Below the pieces are notes generated by a model. It searched no databases. It was not told the origin of the DNA and saw only the letters and a list, made by a program, of their open reading frames with translations. Shown piece after piece: positions 1-15,403 of a stretch of 64,000 nt of DNA (position 1 is its first letter; the number at the start of each line of letters is the position of its first letter). The stretch comes from Solirubrobacter soli DSM 22325 (lineage in GTDB: Bacteria; Actinomycetota; Thermoleophilia; Solirubrobacterales; Solirubrobacteraceae): NCBI RefSeq assembly GCF_000423665.1, contig NZ_AUIK01000001.1, forward strand, positions 124,001 through 188,000, in the 5' to 3' direction. The position numbers and the translations under genes are program-made.

Positions 1-1094
1 AGGGTCTGGCCGGCCGTCGCGTTGAACGTGATCTTGGCGACCGGGTTGGCGGCCGTGATCTCGCCCGTCGTGTCCAGCAGTGGCGCGCCGGTCTGCGCGG
101 CCGGGGCCGTGCCGATGGCGTTGGAGCCGGACATGATCGCCTGCGACTTGCGCTGGTAGCCGGAGGTCTTCTCCGGCATGTTGACGACCGACATGAGGTT
201 CGGGTTGGCGGCCGCGAGCGCGTCGAGGTCGTTCCGGTTCTCGGTCGGGTCCATGTAGTGCGTGAAGAACGGCTGGTTCTTGAAGCCCGCGACGTGCGGC
301 GGGAGGTCCTTGCCCAGCCACTCCGTGACCGGGAAGGTCTCGACGCTGGCGGCGGCGCCGCCCGTGGTGGCCGCGGTGGCGACGCGGACCTGCTTGAGGT
401 CGGTCACGCCGGCGGGCAGGCGGATCAGCTGCCGGTGGTACATGTAGAAGTCCGGCGTCGGATCGGTGTCGACGAAGCGGCCCATGTTGGTGGCCGCGCC
501 GAACACGCCGTCGGCGCCCGCGTAGGACAGGGCGAGGGTCGGCCCGGAGACCGTGGTGGTGCCCGTGACCTTCGTCGACTTGTTGAACGCCTCGACGTAC
601 AGGAAGCGCGCGGTGGTGGTGCCGCCGGACGGGCCGACGACGTCCGTGAAGGTCACGGCGCGCTGGATGACCGTGTCGCCCGGCGTCGGGACGACCGACT
701 GGCCCTGGAACTTCTGGCCCTTGAGGCCGTTCTCGGCGACCTGCTTGGCGAGCGCCTCGGCGTCGATCGTCGCCTGGCGCTGCTCCATCCGGATCGGACC
801 CGTGTTGGAGTCCTCGATGGTGGCGCCGATCTTGTAGCCCGCCTTCTTGAGCTGGCCACGCTCCTCGTTCGTGACGAAGAGGTTCAGCGTGATGGTGCCG
901 TCGTCGTTGACGCGCTTGTACTCCGCGGCGTCGTAGGAGCTGACGAGCGAGTCGGCCACATCCTGATTGGCGACCGTGACTTCGACGAGCGCCTCATATG
1001 GCGTCGCGTCATCGGCCGCCCAGGCGCTTCCGGCGCCCGTCAACAACAGCGCCGACGCGCAGCAAAGCGCGGTCAGCGACTTCTTCCCGACCAT
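1..1094 (-). CDS. Secreted M14-type carboxypeptidase paralogue, C-terminus cut by window edge
   Basis: The reading frame runs off the left edge, leaving the first 364 residues. The ATG at 1094 follows a GGAGGG ribosome site by about 8 nt and opens a signal peptide (MVGKKSLTALCCASALLLTG...SAWA). The rest aligns with the N-terminal half of the neighbouring carboxypeptidase at 1242-4478: both carry a degenerate region with a GYxIG..(I/V)ED segment, then MDPTE, then PEKT(S/G)GY, which begins the M14 fold. The zinc-binding and catalytic part lies outside the window, so activity cannot be judged. A tandem duplication with the next gene is the simplest reading. It is probably exported and acts on peptides outside the cell. 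Confidence 0.82.
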   Translation of the reverse strand, partial: MVGKKSLTALCCASALLLTGAGSAWAADDATPYEALVEVTVANQDVADSLVSSYDAAEYKRVNDDGTITLNLFVTNEERGQLKKAGYKIGATIEDSNTGPIRMEQRQATIDAEALAKQVAENGLKGQKFQGQSVVPTPGDTVIQRAVTFTDVVGPSGGTTTARFLYVEAFNKSTKVTGTTTVSGPTLALSYAGADGVFGAATNMGRFVDTDPTPDFYMYHRQLIRLPAGVTDLKQVRVATAATTGGAAASVETFPVTEWLGKDLPPHVAGFKNQPFFTHYMDPTENRNDLDALAAANPNLMSVVNMPEKTSGYQRKSQAIMSGSNAIGTAPAAQTGAPLLDTTGEITAANPVAKITFNATAGQT

Positions 1095-1110
1095 GGGTAG
1101 TGCCCTCCGT

Positions 1111-1180
1111 CTATAGACCCGGGCTCGCCACGCGCGTGGCAGCCCCCTCTCCGGAGGCGTATCTGAGCAGAACAGTGAAG
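1111..1180 (-). promoter_or_regulatory. Leader of the truncated M14 gene, resembling the leader of its paralogue
   Basis: Read on the minus strand, a TTCACT..TG-TCAGATA stretch (about 1161-1178, with a small TCTG-AG-CAGA inverted repeat at 1162-1171) is followed by a perfect 7-bp hairpin (1127-1140, GCCACGC/GCGTGGC) and an ACGGAGGGC ribosome site. The same order of elements, with a different stem sequence, precedes the second M14 gene (4510-4560). A shared promoter or operator plus a 5' leader hairpin is inferred. Confidence 0.5.
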
Positions 1181-1181
1181 G

Positions 1182-1230
1182 CGCGCGCACGCATTCGGCC
1201 GTGGAGTTGTCTCCACGGCCGACGTGCGCG
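1182..1230 (-). terminator. Hairpin terminator after the M14 carboxypeptidase
   Basis: A perfect 12-bp stem (1195-1206 with 1111-type partner at 1211-1222, loop TTGT) is extended by an outer CGCGCAC/GTGCGCG arm. It begins about 12 nt beyond the stop of the gene at 1242-4478. There is no clear U-tract, as is usual for GC-rich actinobacteria. Confidence 0.6.
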
Positions 1231-1241
1231 TCAGGTGATGA

Positions 1242-4200
1242 CTACGGAGTGGTTGTTGACAGGGTGAACGTCAGGGTCTTCGAGTAGGTGCCCGTGCGGA
1301 GGGCGTCGGTGGCCCCGATCGTCTGCTTGAACGACAGGGTCACCGAGTCGTTGGAGACCGGCTTGTTGTAGGACAGCAGCGCCTTCGGGGCGGACGAGCC
1401 GCCGACCGGGCCGGCGGCCGCGGGCGTGCCGCCGAGGCTCGACGCGCTCGCCTGCAGCTTCTGCGGCAGGAAGAACGAGCCGTTGACCAGGTTGCCCGTG
1501 TTCGTCGTCGCCGGGTCGGAGACGCTCAGAAGGGCGTCGCCGGCGGTCGAGATGACGTTCGCGGTCGTACCGGCGGTGTAGTCCTTCGGGACGCCCGGGG
1601 TGAACGCGCCGAAGGCGACCGGAGTGCCGAGCGACAGAGCGAGCGTCGGCGCGACGGTGCCGCTGGCGCTGCCGTTCTCATCGTCGGCCGCGACCAGCAG
1701 CCGCTGCGACTTCACCGCCTCGCGGTTGCCCTTGAAGTCCTCCGAGAACCACTTGAGCGTGTAGGCGCCCGGGGTGGAGAGCGTCAGGACCTCGGCCGGA
1801 CGGCGCGGACCCTGGCCGTTGTAGCACTTGGTCGAGCCGGTCGGAGCGGCGCAGTCGACCTTCTCCGGCGTCGTCCCGTCGGTCGTGTAGTAGATGACCG
1901 ACGGCTCGGAGACCCAGTTGAACTTGAAGTTGATCGGGTCGCCCGAGGTCTGGGCCGAGGAGTACTCGACCGTCGTCGTCGGCGGGGTCACGTCGTTCAG
2001 GTACTCGAGCGCGCCCTGGATCTCGCCGAAGTTGCCCTCGGCGAACTCCATCGTGGAGTCATGGCCCTCGTTGACCAGCAGCGCGTTCGGCGCCGCGACG
2101 GTGCCGCACGTGCTGCCCTGGCCGCCGTTGGTGCCCGGCCCGGCGAAGCAGGGCTGGAAGCCGACCGCGGTGCGGGTGATCGCGCCCGTCGTCTGGTTGA
2201 CCGAGATGCGCTGCGCGCCGGCCTCGAACGAGTAGGCGATGATGCCGCGCTTGTAGTACTGCTCGTCGGCCGAGTTGCCGGCCGCCGAGTACAGCGTGTC
2301 CGCGATCGGGCCCGTGCGCTGCGGCAGGATCACCGTGTTGCGCGAGGACTTGATGCCGGACAGGATCGTGTTGGCGACATCGAAGAAGTAGTTCTCGATG
2401 CCGATGTTCGGCGCCGTCAGGGTCACGCGGCCCGTGGCCTTGTACGCGCCCGGCGCCCACATGAAGTACCCGCCGTGGGTGTGGATGTTGTTGGCGAACT
2501 TGATGCCCTTGTACGTGTCCGCGATCCAGTGCTCGTTGCGGATCTCCGGCTCAGAGGCCTCGAACGGGCCCGAGAACGTCTCGCTCGTGCAGGACGAGCT
2601 CGCGCCGGCGTAGCCGTCGAAGATCGAGCCGATCGTGTTGTTGCGGTTGAGGTCGACGCCCCACGAGTTGCGGTTGGCGACGTAGTAGCTCGCCGTGGTC
2701 GGCGCGCAGTAGTTCGTCAGGTTCTTGCGCTGCACGCTCGAGTCGTGGAACGCGGCGTGGCCGCCGTCGGGGTTGGAGACCGGGAGGATGAAGACGTTGA
2801 GCTTGTCGACGTACTCCTTGGTCGTCGGGTCCGTGGCGTAGTTGCGGACCAGGCGCTCGGCCGTCTCCAGGCAGGTGATCGGGGTGACCCACTCACGCGC
2901 GTGCTGCTGGCAGTACAGGTAGACGCCGACCGCGTTGTTGGAGCGGTCCTTGCCGATCCGGTACACCTTCTGCTGGAACGGGCCGCGGACGACGTAGCGC
3001 GAGTCGGTGCGGACCAGCGTCGGCGGGCTGGCGGTGAAGCTGCCGGACCAGTAGACCGTGCCGCCGCGCATGTAGTCGGAGAGCTTGACCTTGGTGGACG
3101 TGTAGTTCGGTCCACCGGTCGTGCCGTCCACGACCTGATACGTGCGCGAGCCGGTCGCCGCGACGACGCCCGTGCCCGCGCTCTGCAGGTAGGTCATGGC
3201 GCTCACCAGCGCGCTCGCCGCCGGATCGGCGTTGATCGCCGCGACGACCTGCGCGGCCGTGCTGGTGATCGCGCCGGTCCCGTCCGTCGCCAGGTTGACG
3301 ACGATGTCCTTGACGGGCTGCGCGATCTCGGAGATCCCGTTCGACGCGTCGGCGTCCTCGGGGTCGTGGACGCGCCACGTGCCGTCGGTCACCGTGATCG
3401 AGAGCGGCGCGTTGTTCGCGCCCGGGTTCTTGAACTCGGCGGTGATGTTGTTGCCGCCCAGGTCGCCGCGTGCCTTCGACGTCAGGTAGACCGCGCCCGC
3501 GGTCAAGGCCGCGCTCGGCGTGCCATTGCCGGCGGTGGTGCCCGCCATCATCGCCATCGCCGGACGGCCATAGCCGCCGGTCTTCTCAGGCAGGTTGATG
3601 CTCTGGATGAGGTCCGGGAACTGCGTCACGAGCGAGTCCATCCGGTTGTAGATCTCGGTCGGATCCATGTACTTCGTGATGAAGTCCTTCTGGAAGTTCG
3701 TCACGCGCGGCGGGAGCGTCTTGTTGGCCCACTCGGTGACGCCGGCCGTGTCGTTGTTGCCATTGGCGTCGGCGACGCGGACGGAGATGTCCCCGGCCGC
3801 GAGGTTCGCGTTGGCCCCGAGCAGCGCGACCAGGCCGCGGTGGTACATGTAGCGGGCGCCGGTGCCGGCGTCGGTGTCGCCGAGCTTGTTGCCGCCGATC
3901 GCGGCGTCGTTGCCGTCAGGCGTGATCGTCGAGTTGGAGAGGTTGTAGACCTGCGACGTGCCGTTGGGGCTCGTGTAGGTGAACGACATCGCCGGCCCGG
4001 TGGTGTCGCCGTGCAGCTTGTTGTGCGCCTCGACGTAGAGGAAGCGCCCCGCGTAGTTCGTGAACGTGTAGGCGCGCTGGATGACGACGTTGCCGGGGAC
4101 GTTGACCGCGCCCTTGGCCTTGTTCGCCTTCGTGAGGCCGTTCTTTGCGACGTTCGCCGCGAGCGCCTCACCCTCGGCGGCGGCCGCCGTCTGCGCCTTG

Positions 4201-4478
4201 ACCGCGAGGCGAGAGCTCTCGTCCTCGACCGTCTGGCCGATCGTGTAGCCCTCGGCGCGCAGGCGCGCCTCCGAAGCGTCGTCGACGTAGACGCCCGCCT
4301 CGTTGAGCTCACCCACGAACCCGACGTCATAGCCCTTGCCTTCCAGGGCCTCGATCGCCGCGGGCGTACCCGTGACCATCACCATGCGCGGTTCGTCTTG
4401 CGCGAACGCCGGCGCGCCCGCTCCCAACATGAGCAGCGCTGTGACCGACAGCGCTGCGACCGACCGTGGACCGACCAT
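1242..4478 (-). CDS. Secreted zinc carboxypeptidase (M14) with chitobiase-like and lineage-specific C-terminal domains
   Basis: This is a 1078-residue exported metallopeptidase. The ATG at 4478 is preferred over one 17 codons upstream because it follows GGAGGG and opens a clean signal peptide ending APAFA. The M14 core is intact: zinc ligands H526 and E529 in QQHAREW, H666 in IHTHGG, substrate-binding N611-R612 in VDLNRNN, and catalytic glutamate E752 in YSFEAG. After it comes a chitobiase/FN3-like segment (IYYTTDGTTPE...), then a C-terminal domain of about 140 residues (coordinates 1242-1664) ending LTFTLSTTTP. That last domain also ends the deacetylase at 47733 and the GH2 enzyme at 55131. 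The family hydrolyses C-terminal peptide bonds; the natural substrate is unknown. Confidence 0.9.
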   Translation of the reverse strand: MVGPRSVAALSVTALLMLGAGAPAFAQDEPRMVMVTGTPAAIEALEGKGYDVGFVGELNEAGVYVDDASEARLRAEGYTIGQTVEDESSRLAVKAQTAAAAEGEALAANVAKNGLTKANKAKGAVNVPGNVVIQRAYTFTNYAGRFLYVEAHNKLHGDTTGPAMSFTYTSPNGTSQVYNLSNSTITPDGNDAAIGGNKLGDTDAGTGARYMYHRGLVALLGANANLAAGDISVRVADANGNNDTAGVTEWANKTLPPRVTNFQKDFITKYMDPTEIYNRMDSLVTQFPDLIQSINLPEKTGGYGRPAMAMMAGTTAGNGTPSAALTAGAVYLTSKARGDLGGNNITAEFKNPGANNAPLSITVTDGTWRVHDPEDADASNGISEIAQPVKDIVVNLATDGTGAITSTAAQVVAAINADPAASALVSAMTYLQSAGTGVVAATGSRTYQVVDGTTGGPNYTSTKVKLSDYMRGGTVYWSGSFTASPPTLVRTDSRYVVRGPFQQKVYRIGKDRSNNAVGVYLYCQQHAREWVTPITCLETAERLVRNYATDPTTKEYVDKLNVFILPVSNPDGGHAAFHDSSVQRKNLTNYCAPTTASYYVANRNSWGVDLNRNNTIGSIFDGYAGASSSCTSETFSGPFEASEPEIRNEHWIADTYKGIKFANNIHTHGGYFMWAPGAYKATGRVTLTAPNIGIENYFFDVANTILSGIKSSRNTVILPQRTGPIADTLYSAAGNSADEQYYKRGIIAYSFEAGAQRISVNQTTGAITRTAVGFQPCFAGPGTNGGQGSTCGTVAAPNALLVNEGHDSTMEFAEGNFGEIQGALEYLNDVTPPTTTVEYSSAQTSGDPINFKFNWVSEPSVIYYTTDGTTPEKVDCAAPTGSTKCYNGQGPRRPAEVLTLSTPGAYTLKWFSEDFKGNREAVKSQRLLVAADDENGSASGTVAPTLALSLGTPVAFGAFTPGVPKDYTAGTTANVISTAGDALLSVSDPATTNTGNLVNGSFFLPQKLQASASSLGGTPAAAGPVGGSSAPKALLSYNKPVSNDSVTLSFKQTIGATDALRTGTYSKTLTFTLSTTTP

Positions 4479-4509
4479 CCAAGCCCTCCGTGTGTATTTG
4501 GACCATCGG

Positions 4510-4560
4510 GTGTCACTTGGGTGACACACCTCTGAGGGCTATCTGAACAGATAGTGAAAG
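4510..4560 (-). promoter_or_regulatory. Leader of the M14 carboxypeptidase: palindrome plus 5' hairpin
   Basis: A perfect 7-bp inverted repeat CTATCTG-AA-CAGATAG (4539-4554) is followed, on the minus strand, by a perfect 7-bp hairpin GTGTCAC-loop-GTGACAC (4510-4527) and then the ribosome site of the gene. The element order matches the leader of the paralogue at 1111-1180 although the stem sequences differ. The palindrome could be an operator; the hairpin could stabilise the leader. Confidence 0.5.
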
Positions 4561-4597
4561 CGGACGTAGCGGTCCGTGAGTGGATTTGTCTACACGC

Positions 4598-5242
4598 TCA
4601 GAATTCGTGCTGCTTCACGATCCCGTTGACCAGGGCGACGGCGGCCAGCCGGGCCCGTTTCTGGTTCTGCGGGAGGTCGTCGAGCTCGAAGCGCTCGAAG
4701 AGCACGCGCAAGTGCGCCTTCACCGCGTCGACGGAGAGATGGATCTCGTCGGCGATGTCCTTGTTGGTCGCCGGCGCGGCGTACGCGGAGTCCTTCAGCG
4801 GGCGGCAGAGCGCGACCAGCACCTTGCGCTGGCTCTCGCTCAGCGGGACGCCGGACGCGCCCAGGCGCACGGCCGCGGTCGAGTCCGCCTCGGCGTCCGC
4901 GGGCGAGCGGAACGTGACCGGGGTCTCCCCGAAGACGATCCGGTCGCCGTCCTTCAGGCGCCGCCGCCCGTTGACCCGCTCGCCGTTGACGTAGGTGCCG
5001 TTCCGCGACAGGCCGTCGTCGACCACGATCCAGTCGCTGCCGACGGGCTCGACCTGCGCATGCAGGCGCGAGACCTCGGTGTCCCAGCCGAGCGCGACGT
5101 CGCGCTCGGCCCGCCGGCCGACCGTGACCGGGCCGGTCAGCACGAGGATCACCTGCGCGCCGCCGCCGTCGCGGTAGAGCAGGAACGGCTCGCCACGGCG
5201 CTCCGCGTCCAGGCGGGCCTTGACGTCGGCGGGCGAGGTCAT
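4598..5242 (-). CDS. FHA-domain protein with C-terminal winged-helix/LuxR-like DNA-binding region
   Basis: The 214-residue protein has a forkhead-associated domain at about residues 30-112, with the expected phosphothreonine-binding signature (VGRR, SRLHA, SRNGTYVNG, LKDGDRIVFG). The C-terminal 80 residues read LSESQRKVLVALCRPL then ATNKDIADEIHLSVDAVKAHLRVLFERF, a helix-turn-helix pattern. FHA domains read Ser/Thr phosphorylation, so the protein probably couples a kinase to transcription; no kinase is in the window. It is divergent from the secreted protein at 5297, which it may regulate. It stands alone as a transcription unit. Confidence 0.85.
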   Translation of the reverse strand: MTSPADVKARLDAERRGEPFLLYRDGGGAQVILVLTGPVTVGRRAERDVALGWDTEVSRLHAQVEPVGSDWIVVDDGLSRNGTYVNGERVNGRRRLKDGDRIVFGETPVTFRSPADAEADSTAAVRLGASGVPLSESQRKVLVALCRPLKDSAYAAPATNKDIADEIHLSVDAVKAHLRVLFERFELDDLPQNQKRARLAAVALVNGIVKQHEF

Positions 5243-5296
5243 ACCCCGAACTTACCCCAAGGTTTCACCAACCGGGTTCCGGCAAGGTGGGCGCGG

Positions 5297-6247
5297 ATGA
5301 GGGCTGGACTACTCGCGGCCGCATTCGCGCTCGCCGCTCCTTCACCCGCCGTTGCCGCACCCGCGCAGGTCCCTTGTACGAGCATCGGAGGCGGTCACTA
5401 CGAATGTGACTGGTACCGCGCCGGCGACGGCTTCTCGGGCGGCTCGCTCGTGGTCGTCGGCACCCAGACGGTCGGCTATCTCCCGTACGGCAAGAACTGG
5501 ATCATCTGCCAGCAGGTCGGCGGTGACATGCGCAACGCCGAGGGCAACAAGAACAATTGGTACGGCTACACCCAGGCCGAGAACGACAAGTTCGGCTGGG
5601 CGAGCCCGCTCGACGCGCGCGGCGGGGACGACTACGGCGCGTTCGGCGGCGGGACGCCGAACTGCAACGGCAAGTACGGCTCGCCGCCCTCGTGGAGCGG
5701 CGTGTGGGGATCGCCGCCGCCGCCCACGCCGGGCGCGACCCCGACCCCCGCTCCGGGCACCGCGCCCCAGGACGCCGACCGCGACGGCGTCGCCGCGGAC
5801 GCCGGCGACTGCGACGACACCAACTCGAAGGTCTACCCGGGCGCGCCCGAGGTGGCGGGCGACGGCATCGACCAGGACTGCAGCGGCGCCGATCTCGCCG
5901 GCAAGCTGTCGGCGACCGTCGCGTTCAATTGGACCAAGCGCGGCTCGACGATCAGGGTCGACAGCCTCCGCGTGACCGAGGCGCCCGCCGGCGCGACCGT
6001 CCGCGTCACCTGCTCGACCAGGCGCAAGGGCTGTCCGAAGGAGACCACCTTCACGACCAGCGCCAAGGGCAGCGTGTCGCTGACCAAGCTCTTCCGCAAG
6101 CGGCTCCGCAACGGCGCGGTCGTCACGGTCGCGGTCTCGACGCCCAACACGATCGGACGTGTCAAGCGCTTCACGAACCGGCGCGGAAAGCTCCGTTCGC
6201 AGACGCTCTGTCTCGCTCCGGGCGCGGCGAGCCCGGCGAGATGCTGA
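5297..6247 (+). CDS. Secreted protein with MopE-type metal-binding motif and basic C-terminal domain
   Basis: The 316-residue product starts at the ATG before a signal peptide (MRAGLLAAAFALAAPSPAVAA). The N-terminal 130 residues are rich in Gly, Asn, Trp and Tyr with several cysteines, suggesting a disulfide-linked domain. A Pro/Thr linker follows, then the acidic DADRDGVAADAGDCDD...GDGIDQDCSG motif at about residues 155-195, recognised as the putative metal-binding MopE motif. The last 115 residues form a basic beta-rich domain (RKGCPKETTF, LTKLFRKRLRNG, RVKRFTNRRGK), a type I recall as common in Thermoleophilia. The function is unknown, probably cell-surface. Two CAAGGT hexamers lie upstream (5258 and 5283), but not at 11-bp period. 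Confidence 0.8.
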   Translation: MRAGLLAAAFALAAPSPAVAAPAQVPCTSIGGGHYECDWYRAGDGFSGGSLVVVGTQTVGYLPYGKNWIICQQVGGDMRNAEGNKNNWYGYTQAENDKFGWASPLDARGGDDYGAFGGGTPNCNGKYGSPPSWSGVWGSPPPPTPGATPTPAPGTAPQDADRDGVAADAGDCDDTNSKVYPGAPEVAGDGIDQDCSGADLAGKLSATVAFNWTKRGSTIRVDSLRVTEAPAGATVRVTCSTRRKGCPKETTFTTSAKGSVSLTKLFRKRLRNGAVVTVAVSTPNTIGRVKRFTNRRGKLRSQTLCLAPGAASPARC

Positions 6248-7001
6248 GCGCGTAGACCATCAAGGCGAGCCCGGCCCCGCCGGGCACCGTCAGCCGCTCC
6301 CACTCGAGCTCGACGACGCCGGCCGCGGGGAGGATGAACCCCTTGCGGCCGTGCGTCTTGTCGCGCACGTCCTGCGAGCGCCACAGCGCCTCGAAGGCCG
6401 GCACGACCCGCAACTCGTCGACCAGCGCGTGCAGCCGCGCGTTGTGCGGCTCGCGCGTCGCGCCGAGCCGCAGCGCCCCCGCGGCCTCCGCCTCGACCGC
6501 CGCCGGCTCCGCCAGCCGCGCCCGATAGTCCGCGTCGGTGAACACGAGCCGCGCGATGTTCGCGTCCTCACGCAGGCCGCCGAACAGCTCGTCCGCCGCG
6601 TCGTTGAAGGCGAGCACGTCGAGGCACGCGTCGAGCACGTACGCGGGCAACGGGTCGAGCGCCTCGACGATCGCGAGCAACGCCGGCCGCACCCCGCGCG
6701 CCGCTGCGCCGCCACCCCACGCGGCCCTCGCCGCGCCCGGCCGCGCCAGCGCGACCAGCCGCTCCTCCTCGGCGGGCGTCAGCAGCAGCGCGCGCGACAG
6801 CGACGCGAGCACGCTCTCCGACGGGCGCAGCCGCCCCTGCTCGAGCCGCACCACGTAGTCGACGCTGATCGCGGCCAGCTCAGCGAGCTCCTCGCGTCGC
6901 AGGCCCGGGGTGCGCCGCGCGCCGTCCGGCGCGATCCCGACGTCCTCGGGCCGCACCCGCTCGCGCCGCGAGCGCAGGAAGGCGCCGAACTCCTCGAGCA
7001 T
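6171..7001 (-). CDS. XRE-family transcriptional regulator with MmyB-like ligand-binding domain
   Basis: The 276-residue product has an N-terminal helix-turn-helix (RTPGLRREELAELAAISVDYVVRLEQGR), the classic signature of the actinobacterial MLTR/MmyB family. A C-terminal domain of about 170 residues follows (FNDAADELFGG, HNARLHALVDEL). The family usually represses or activates a divergent neighbour in response to a small ligand, possibly a fatty acid. The adjacent divergent SnoaL-like gene, 53 bp away, is the obvious candidate target. The 3' end overlaps the convergent gene at 5297-6247 by 77 bp. The start at 7001 was chosen because the HTH begins soon after it. Confidence 0.87.
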   Translation of the reverse strand: MLEEFGAFLRSRRERVRPEDVGIAPDGARRTPGLRREELAELAAISVDYVVRLEQGRLRPSESVLASLSRALLLTPAEEERLVALARPGAARAAWGGGAAARGVRPALLAIVEALDPLPAYVLDACLDVLAFNDAADELFGGLREDANIARLVFTDADYRARLAEPAAVEAEAAGALRLGATREPHNARLHALVDELRVVPAFEALWRSQDVRDKTHGRKGFILPAAGVVELEWERLTVPGGAGLALMVYALSISPGSPRPERDRASANGAFRAGS

Positions 7002-7054
7002 GGGAGGAACTCTCCCATTCACAGGACGCGAGCGCGGGCGCATCGTGTGCGGCG

Positions 7055-7387
7055 ATGACCAACACCGAGCTCATGCACCGCTACATCGCCGCCTTCAACG
7101 ACGGCGACCTCGACGCGTTCGACGCGCTGATCGCGCCGGACTACGTCAACCACTCCCCCGCCACGCCCGACCCGGAGCCGGGGCCGGCCGGCCTGAAGCC
7201 GATCGTGACGATGCTGCGCGAGCAGACGCCGGACCTGCGCTTCGAGGTCCTGCGGGTCGTCGACGGCGGCGAGTACGTCGCCCTCCACACCAAGGTCCAC
7301 CCGTTCGGGGTGGACCAGATGCAGATCGAAAAGGTGCGCGACGGTCAGATCGTCGAGCACTGGCGAGTGACCGGGGCCCCGGCCTAA
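7055..7387 (+). CDS. SnoaL-like (NTF2 fold) polyketide cyclase-family protein
   Basis: The 110-residue protein opens with LMHRYIAAFNDGDLDAFDALIAPDYVNHSP and closes with KVRDGQIVEHWRV, hallmarks of the SnoaL-like NTF2 fold with its conserved His and Asp/Glu pocket residues. Members act as cyclases, isomerases or binding proteins, and sequence alone does not tell the substrate. It is divergently paired with the XRE regulator at 6171-7001. Its TAA stop lies in the loop of its own terminator hairpin (7372-7399). Confidence 0.85.
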   Translation: MTNTELMHRYIAAFNDGDLDAFDALIAPDYVNHSPATPDPEPGPAGLKPIVTMLREQTPDLRFEVLRVVDGGEYVALHTKVHPFGVDQMQIEKVRDGQIVEHWRVTGAPA

Positions 7388-7399
7388 GCCGGGGCCCCG
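7372..7399 (+). terminator. Perfect 12-bp hairpin containing the stop codon of the SnoaL-like gene
   Basis: CGGGGCCCCGGC at 7372-7383 pairs with 7388-7399 across the 4-nt loop CTAA, which contains the TAA stop (7385-7387). The hairpin forms only behind the terminating ribosome, so termination may be coupled to translation. Confidence 0.7.
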
Positions 7400-7401
7400 T
7401 G

Positions 7402-7428
7402 AAACCTAAAGGGGCCTGACCCCTTTAT

Positions 7429-7432
<4 letters not shown>
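7402..7432. repeat. GGGG-TCAGG-CCCC hairpin repeat, between SnoaL-like gene and rpoC
   Basis: The 8-bp stem TAAAGGGG/CCCCTTTA (7407-7414 and 7420-7427) has a 5-nt loop. It lies one base beyond the rpoC stop (7429-7431). The same element recurs at 22022, 47704, 49984 and 59894, with decayed copies near 43597 and 43671. It probably terminates rpoBC transcripts. Confidence 0.75.
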
Positions 7433-15081
<7,649 letters not shown>

Positions 15082-15403
15082 GACGGCGACTCCTCGGGGA
15101 GGTCGGGATGGAGCGGGCGAGGTGCGCGGATCGTGCCGAGGGCATACGGGCGCGACCAGCCAAGATAGCACAGGGGTAGGCGAACCCCCCGGCGAGGGGC
15201 GCTCGACGCTCACGGACCCCGCCCGGCCCGGCTCCCGTATGTGGCGGGAAGGGCGCTGTGGACGGCTGCGACTATCGGTCGAGTGGCCCGAAGGATAGCG
15301 GCGGGGTCAAGAATCCGGAAGGATGCACTGACACTCTGGACGAAGGTCCATTTAGGGCTCGTCATGGTCAAGACGAGGCCGCTCATTCCGAAGAGAGGGT
15401 GCA
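15082..15403. other. Intergenic region between rpoB and the divergent polysaccharide lyase gene
   Basis: This 322-bp stretch has no convincing gene. It must hold the rpoBC promoter, because rplL ends 7 kb away behind strong terminators, and also the promoter of the gene at 15404. A GAGAGGG ribosome site precedes 15404. I could not assign -35/-10 elements with confidence. Confidence 0.5.

Noticed and set aside
2061-4535. An 824-codon plus-strand frame opposite the M14 carboxypeptidase
   Set aside because: It is low-complexity Arg/Val/Asp/Ala sequence without motifs, antisense to an intact enzyme with all catalytic residues.
5258-5288. CAAGGT boxes upstream of the MopE-motif gene as a copy of the 63.5-kb array
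   Set aside because: Only two hexamers occur, 25 bp apart, not at the 11-bp period of the real arrays.
15082-15213. An rpoB start at 15213, adding 44 residues
   Set aside because: The extra residues are Pro/Arg-rich and unlike any RpoB, whereas the TTG at 15081 has a GAGGAG site and gives the standard N-terminus.
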